Of a DNA stretch of 64,000 bases, positions 57,736 through 64,000 are shown piece by piece (positions within the stretch are counted from its first letter, which is position 1; each line of letters starts with the position of its first letter). A model generated the notes under the pieces. That model had not been told where the DNA came from. It searched no databases and saw only the letters and a list, made by a program, of their open reading frames with translations. Origin of the DNA: Arthrobacter sp. NicSoilB8 (GTDB lineage Bacteria > Actinomycetota > Actinomycetes > Actinomycetales > Micrococcaceae); NCBI RefSeq assembly GCF_019977355.1, contig NZ_AP024655.1, positions 806,001 through 870,000 on the forward strand. The letters run 5' to 3'. Both the position numbers and the translations under genes were made by a program.

Positions 57736-58215
57736 ATGAAAGCAACACCAACACTGACAGCCAACCTGCAGGCAGTCCTAGTGGACCTGATCGAACTCCA
57801 CCTCCAGGGCAAGCAGGCGCACTGGAACATCGTCGGAACCAACTTCCGGGACCTCCACCTTCAGCTGGATGAGATCATCGACGCCGCCCGGGACTTCGCG
57901 GACGACCTCGCCGAACGCATGCGCGCCCTCCACGCCCTGCCGGACGGACGCAGCTCAACGGTTTCCAAGTCCACCGCACTCGCCGAGTTCCCCGCGGGCC
58001 TGATCAACACCAAGGACGCCATCGAGCGGATTGTCGCGGCCCTCGAAGCAGCCGTCGGCACGATGCGCAAAGTCCATGACGAAGTGGACGAGGAAGACCC
58101 CACCACCGCCGACCTCCTGCACGCGTTCATCGCCAAGCTGGAGCAGTACGCCTGGCTGGTGAATGCCGAGACCATGCGGGCAAACGCCAGCGTGACCACT
58201 CCGGACAACAAGTAA
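57736..58215 (+). CDS. dps: Dps, DNA-protecting ferritin-like protein
   Basis: A 159-residue member of the Dps/ferritin-like family. It forms a dodecamer that stores iron and protects DNA during starvation and oxidative stress. The ferroxidase ligands are visible: KQAHWNIVG and FRDLHLQLDEI (His, His, Asp/Glu), and DDLAERMRAL. AGGAGG lies 4 bases before ATG 57736. A perfect terminator follows. Confidence 0.92.
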   Translation: MKATPTLTANLQAVLVDLIELHLQGKQAHWNIVGTNFRDLHLQLDEIIDAARDFADDLAERMRALHALPDGRSSTVSKSTALAEFPAGLINTKDAIERIVAALEAAVGTMRKVHDEVDEEDPTTADLLHAFIAKLEQYAWLVNAETMRANASVTTPDNK

Positions 58216-58256
58216 GGGCAGGCGCGACTGCCCGCCCCCCACGCGCGCTCATTGGG

Positions 58257-58298
58257 ACAGGAGTCCGGCACCGGGATTTTCCGGTGCCGGACTCCTGT
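58257..58298. terminator. Two-way terminator between dps and the MFS gene
   Basis: A perfect 18-bp stem (ACAGGAGTCCGGCACCGG / CCGGTGCCGGACTCCTGT) with a 6-base loop lies between the converging genes, 41 bases after the dps stop and 19 bases beyond the MFS stop. No strong T run is present on either side. Confidence 0.85.
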
Positions 58299-58317
58299 GT
58301 TTAGCGCTCCGAGGCCG

Positions 58318-59904
58318 CTATCTTGCCTTGGGCACCTTCCGGAGCACAACAGCGGCGAGGACGCAGGCCCCGGACATCAGGACCAAGGCGATTGCCGCTG
58401 TGACGTGCACGCCCGAGTCGAACGCGGTGCGCGCGGCCGCCGTTACCGCCTCCGCCAGGGGAGCGGGAAGCATCCGGGCGAGTTCCACCGCGCCGGCGAG
58501 GGTTTCGCCGGCCTGGCTGGTGGCCGCGGCCGGGACCAGCCCGGACACCCCGTCGGGCAGCCGGAGATTGCCCTGGTACGAGGCCGTCAGGATGGAGCCG
58601 AGGATCGCCGTGCCCAGCAGGGACCCCACCTCATAGCCGGTCTCGGAAATAGCGGCTGCGGCGCCCGCCTTGTCCGCGGGTGCCGCGCCCAGGATCAGGT
58701 CGTTGGAGATTGTCTCGGCGGCGCCCACGCCCAGGCACAGAACCAGGAGCGCGGCCAGTAGCAGGGAGGGCCCGTGGCTGTGGTCGCCGAAGGCCACCAT
58801 GAAATAGCCGGCCGCGCTCAGCAGCAGGCCACCGGCCACCACGAAGCCGGGCCGGACCCTCCGCACCAGCGGGACCACCAGCAGGCCCGCCACGACCGTG
58901 GCGATCAGGGCCGGGACCATGGCGACACCGGAGGCCGAGGGGGACTGCCCCTCCAGCAGTTGCAGATGCTGAGCCAGGAACAGGATGAAGCCGTTGAAGG
59001 AGAACAGCGCCAGCACGTTGGCAATGATTGCCGTGCTGAAGATCCGGTTGCCAAAGAGGCTCACATCGAGCATCGGCGCTGTGCTGTGGCCTGTCCTGTG
59101 GCCTCCGGCCAGGGCGTGCTGCCGGCGGATGAAGACATAGCCCATGAACAGGCCGACGCCGATGCCCGCGAACGCCTCCGGTGCCGGCCCGTGGGTGGCG
59201 AGTGCCTTGATCCCGTAGACCACAGGCACCATCACCAAGAGGGACAGGATGATGCTGGGCACGTCTACGCGGCCTGGCTTCGGGTCACGGGACTCCGGGA
59301 TCAGCGCCGGCCCGAGCAGCAGCAGCGGCAGGATGATCGGCACCGCGACCAGCAGGACGGCGCCCCACCAGAAGTGTTCCACGAGCCAGCCGCCGGCAAT
59401 CGGGCCGAGTGCGGCGCCGCCGGAGAATCCCGCGGCCCAGATCGCGACTGCCAGGCGTCGCCGGTTGGGCTGCGGAAAGATGTTGCGGATCAGGGAGAGC
59501 GTGGACGGCATGAGCATGGCGCCAAAGAGGCCAAGGCCGGCGCGGCCGGCGATCAGCCATTCGGCGCTCGGCGCGAACGCCGTCGCGGCCGAGACCGCGG
59601 CAAAGCCGGCGCTGCCCACAAAGAGGAGCCTGCGCCGGCCGATCCTGTCGCCCAGGCTGCCCATTGCGACCAGCAGTCCGGCCAGCACCAGGGGATAAGC
59701 ATCGATAATCCAGAGCAGTTGGACGCCGGAGGCGGACAGGCTGCGGGCGATGGCCGGCAGGGCGAACGTCAGCGCGGTGTTGTCCACGGCCACCAGCAGG
59801 ACGGGGAACATCAGCAGGGCCAGCGCCACCCAGTCGCGCCAGGGCGCCTGGGGCCGCGAAGGCGCCGTGGTGCTGGTTGCCGTCGTGATCGATGAAGTGC
59901 TCAT
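58318..59904 (-). CDS. MFS drug exporter, 14-segment (DHA2) type
   Basis: A 528-residue proton-driven exporter. Motif A is GSLGDRIGRRRLLFVG, the DHA2 motif C-like segment is GFSGGAALGPIAGGWLVEHFWW, and ALTFALPAIARSLSASGVQLLWIIDAYPL is the usual start. About 14 membrane segments fit the QacA/EmrB family. The substrate is unknown. It is divergent from a TetR gene and shares an operator with it, which implies induction by its own substrate. Confidence 0.9.
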   Translation of the reverse strand: MSTSSITTATSTTAPSRPQAPWRDWVALALLMFPVLLVAVDNTALTFALPAIARSLSASGVQLLWIIDAYPLVLAGLLVAMGSLGDRIGRRRLLFVGSAGFAAVSAATAFAPSAEWLIAGRAGLGLFGAMLMPSTLSLIRNIFPQPNRRRLAVAIWAAGFSGGAALGPIAGGWLVEHFWWGAVLLVAVPIILPLLLLGPALIPESRDPKPGRVDVPSIILSLLVMVPVVYGIKALATHGPAPEAFAGIGVGLFMGYVFIRRQHALAGGHRTGHSTAPMLDVSLFGNRIFSTAIIANVLALFSFNGFILFLAQHLQLLEGQSPSASGVAMVPALIATVVAGLLVVPLVRRVRPGFVVAGGLLLSAAGYFMVAFGDHSHGPSLLLAALLVLCLGVGAAETISNDLILGAAPADKAGAAAAISETGYEVGSLLGTAILGSILTASYQGNLRLPDGVSGLVPAAATSQAGETLAGAVELARMLPAPLAEAVTAAARTAFDSGVHVTAAIALVLMSGACVLAAVVLRKVPKAR

Positions 59905-59910
59905 GCATCG

Positions 59911-59938
59911 TAACTATACCGTCTGGACGGTACAGTTA
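59911..59938. promoter_or_regulatory. Shared TetR operator covering both divergent -10 boxes
   Basis: TAACTATACCGTC and GACGGTACAGTTA are inverted arms (12 of 13 matching) around TG. TATAGT on the minus strand (59913-59918) and TACAGT on the plus strand (59931-59936) lie in the two arms at the right distance for -10 boxes of the MFS and TetR genes. Confidence 0.8.
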
Positions 59939-59942
59939 AGAA

Positions 59943-60512
59943 ATGCGGGTACGGACAGGCATGATGGGAAGCATGCCCAGGAAACCCGTGGCCCGCGAGG
60001 CCGTCCTCGATGCCTTCGAATCCCTGCTCATCGAAGTGGGTGAACGCGCCGCGACGCTGGACGCCGTCGCCCGCCGGGCCGGCGTGTCCAAGGGCGGCCT
60101 GCTCTATCACTTCCCGACCAAGGAGGCGATGATCGCGGTCCTCCTGGAACGTCTCGACCGGCTCCTGGCGGCGGACGTCGCGGCCATGGCGGCGGCTCCG
60201 GAAGGAGCGGCGGCGTACTTCATCAAGTCCTCGGTGTGGGCGGATACGCCCATGGACCGGGTGTTCGTGGCGGCCACCCGGCTGGCTGAGGTGGCGCACG
60301 AGGAAACCCAGCGCCGCTTCGCCGCCGGCCAGGCGAGCTGGCTGGAACTGCTGGCGGCCGACGTCGGGCCCGCCGCGGCGAAGGCCGTCCTCTATATGGG
60401 GGACGGGCTGTACTTCAACGCCATGCTGGGCCGGGGCCCCGCCGGCCCGCCTGCTGAAATCGAGGCGGATGTCGAAAGTCTCCTGGCCGCCGTCGAGAAA
60501 CTGCGCCGCTGA
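59943..60512 (+). CDS. TetR-family repressor of the MFS exporter
   Basis: Up to 189 residues. The helix-turn-helix TLDAVARRAGVSKGGLLYHFPTKEAMIAVLLERL is standard TetR. The C-terminal ligand domain includes YFIKSSVWADTPMDRVFVAATRLAEVA. Several ATGs are possible (59943, 59961, 59964, 59973); the first lies 7 bases after the TACAGT box and would give a leaderless mRNA, which is common in this phylum. It should bind the palindrome directly upstream. Confidence 0.88.
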   Translation: MRVRTGMMGSMPRKPVAREAVLDAFESLLIEVGERAATLDAVARRAGVSKGGLLYHFPTKEAMIAVLLERLDRLLAADVAAMAAAPEGAAAYFIKSSVWADTPMDRVFVAATRLAEVAHEETQRRFAAGQASWLELLAADVGPAAAKAVLYMGDGLYFNAMLGRGPAGPPAEIEADVESLLAAVEKLRR

Positions 60513-60671
60513 GCCCGGGAGCGCCCCCGGCGCCCGCCCGGTCGCCGAAAACGTCCCGGGGGGGCGTTTATGCGGCTACGGCGACCCGGCGGAGATCCCG
60601 CGAAATCGCGTTGGCGGACCCTTCGGGAGTGGCTCGCCGTCCGTAACCTGGGGCCCGCAGCGGCCGGCAGT

Positions 60672-60700
60672 TTGCGGACGCGCGCCCGGCATAGGACAAT
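60672..60700 (+). promoter_or_regulatory. Possible gcv promoter
   Basis: TTGCGG (60672-60677) and GACAAT (60695-60700) are 17 bases apart, with 3 and 4 matches to consensus. Transcription from here would start about 40 bases before the glycine aptamer. Confidence 0.35.
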
Positions 60701-60745
60701 GGGATCTGTGACTGTTGTCACCCCCAACTGAATACGCCTTTGATC

Positions 60746-60958
60746 TGCGGCGGGAGAGTCCTGCAAGTAGGTACAAGCAGGCGCCGTAGGAGCAAATCCT
60801 CCCCAGGAATCTCTCAGGCCCAAGTACCGCCGCGGCAAGGCACCTCTGGAAAGTAGCAAGCGCGTCCTTGGCGCGCTGTGCTCACCGACGGTGCAAGCGA
60901 AGCCACTCACACGCATGGCTGCGCGGAAACTCTCAGGTCCAATACAGAGCGGGGAGGA
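60746..60958 (+). promoter_or_regulatory. Tandem glycine riboswitch
   Basis: Two aptamers in a row precede gcvP. The first has CGGGAGAGTCCTGCAAG, GCGCCGTAGGAGCAAATCC and ATCTCTCAGGCCCAAGTACC. The second has GACGGTGCAAGCGAAGCC and GAAACTCTCAGGTCCAATAC. CTCTCAGG(C/T)CCAA in both is the family's best-known element. Binding of glycine should turn on the glycine cleavage genes. The gap between it and gcvP is only about 40-50 bases, so control may act on translation or on a short terminator. Confidence 0.92.
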
Positions 60959-61008
60959 ACCCGAATCAATGTGGCGTACCCTGCGCCGCCTGAGTTATGG
61001 AGTTCCTT

Positions 61009-63906
<2,898 letters not shown>

Positions 63907-63918
63907 GGACAGCCAACG

Positions 63919-64000
63919 ATGACTGAGAACTACACGGCACTTTACGAAGAGCACAAGAAGCTTGGCGCCTCCTTCACGGACTTCGGCGGCTGGCAGATGC
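63919..64000 (+). CDS. gcvT: Aminomethyltransferase GcvT (T protein), start only
   Basis: The first 27 residues, MTENYTALYEEHKKLGASFT and then DFGGWQM, match the conserved GcvT start (L...H...GA.M..F.GW.MP). The gene runs out of the window. It lies 12 bases after gcvP in the glycine cleavage operon. Confidence 0.9.
   Translation, partial: MTENYTALYEEHKKLGASFTDFGGWQM

Overview
The window is high-GC DNA from an actinobacterium of the family Micrococcaceae, most probably Arthrobacter or Pseudarthrobacter. The evidence is the 16S sequence, the 23S gene with the extra helix of high-GC Gram-positives, the absence of tRNA genes in the 16S-23S spacer, the GlgE-type glucan pathway and the DUF4032 and DUF4193 proteins. 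Most of it is ordinary, densely packed chromosome. The more accessory-looking stretches are 13.2-14.3 kb, 32.9-35.6 kb and 35.6-49.3 kb.

Layout. (1) 1-7.1 kb: glgE (5' end missing), treS and a maltokinase-branching enzyme fusion, which together turn trehalose into branched alpha-glucan. (2) 7.1-13.1 kb: a complete rRNA operon with promoter, boxA-like elements, processing stems and terminator. (3) 13.2-14.8 kb: a Shedu-type nuclease and a small SRPBCC protein. (4) 14.8-24.2 kb: a maltose/maltodextrin regulon. A GH13 alpha-glucosidase and a LacI repressor face malEFG plus a second GH13 enzyme, with matching LacI-type operators at both promoters. (5) 24.2-32.6 kb: a GlcD-like oxidase, a DUF4032 protein, the shared sugar-importer ATPase MsiK, a VOC/PhnB protein, otsB-otsA (trehalose synthesis) and a membrane-anchored DsbA-like protein. 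(6) 32.7-35.6 kb: tRNA-Thr, then gene remnants, a frameshifted histidine-kinase pseudogene and two proteins of unknown function; one has a possible caspase-like His-Gly/Cys pair.

(7) 35.6-49.3 kb: a PucR-type regulator divergent from a catabolic cluster: agmatinase/guanidinobutyrase-family ureohydrolase, NCS1 permease, aminobutyraldehyde-type dehydrogenase, sugar-lactone-oxidase-like flavoprotein, SDR, epimerase, PuuE-like deacetylase, APC permease and a second NCS1 permease. A near-identical TACATATGTA palindrome precedes both of the first two genes. The substrate is unknown; a guanidino compound is the best guess. (8) 49.3-54.1 kb: a surface L,D-transpeptidase-like protein and an agmatine operon (aguB-aguA-permease) with a perfect palindromic operator. 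(9) 54.2-60.5 kb: a GyrI-like protein, DUF4193, an AMIN-like secreted protein, a cytochrome P450, Dps, and an MFS exporter/TetR pair with a shared operator. (10) 60.7-64 kb: a tandem glycine riboswitch, gcvP and the start of gcvT.

How the parts fit together. OtsAB makes trehalose; TreS, maltokinase, GlgE and GlgB can convert it to glucan; MalEFG-MsiK and the GH13 enzymes bring in and split malto-oligosaccharides. Two different agmatine/guanidine routes and an aminobutyraldehyde dehydrogenase suggest that polyamine-type nitrogen sources are used. All functions are inferred from reading the sequence; no database search was run.
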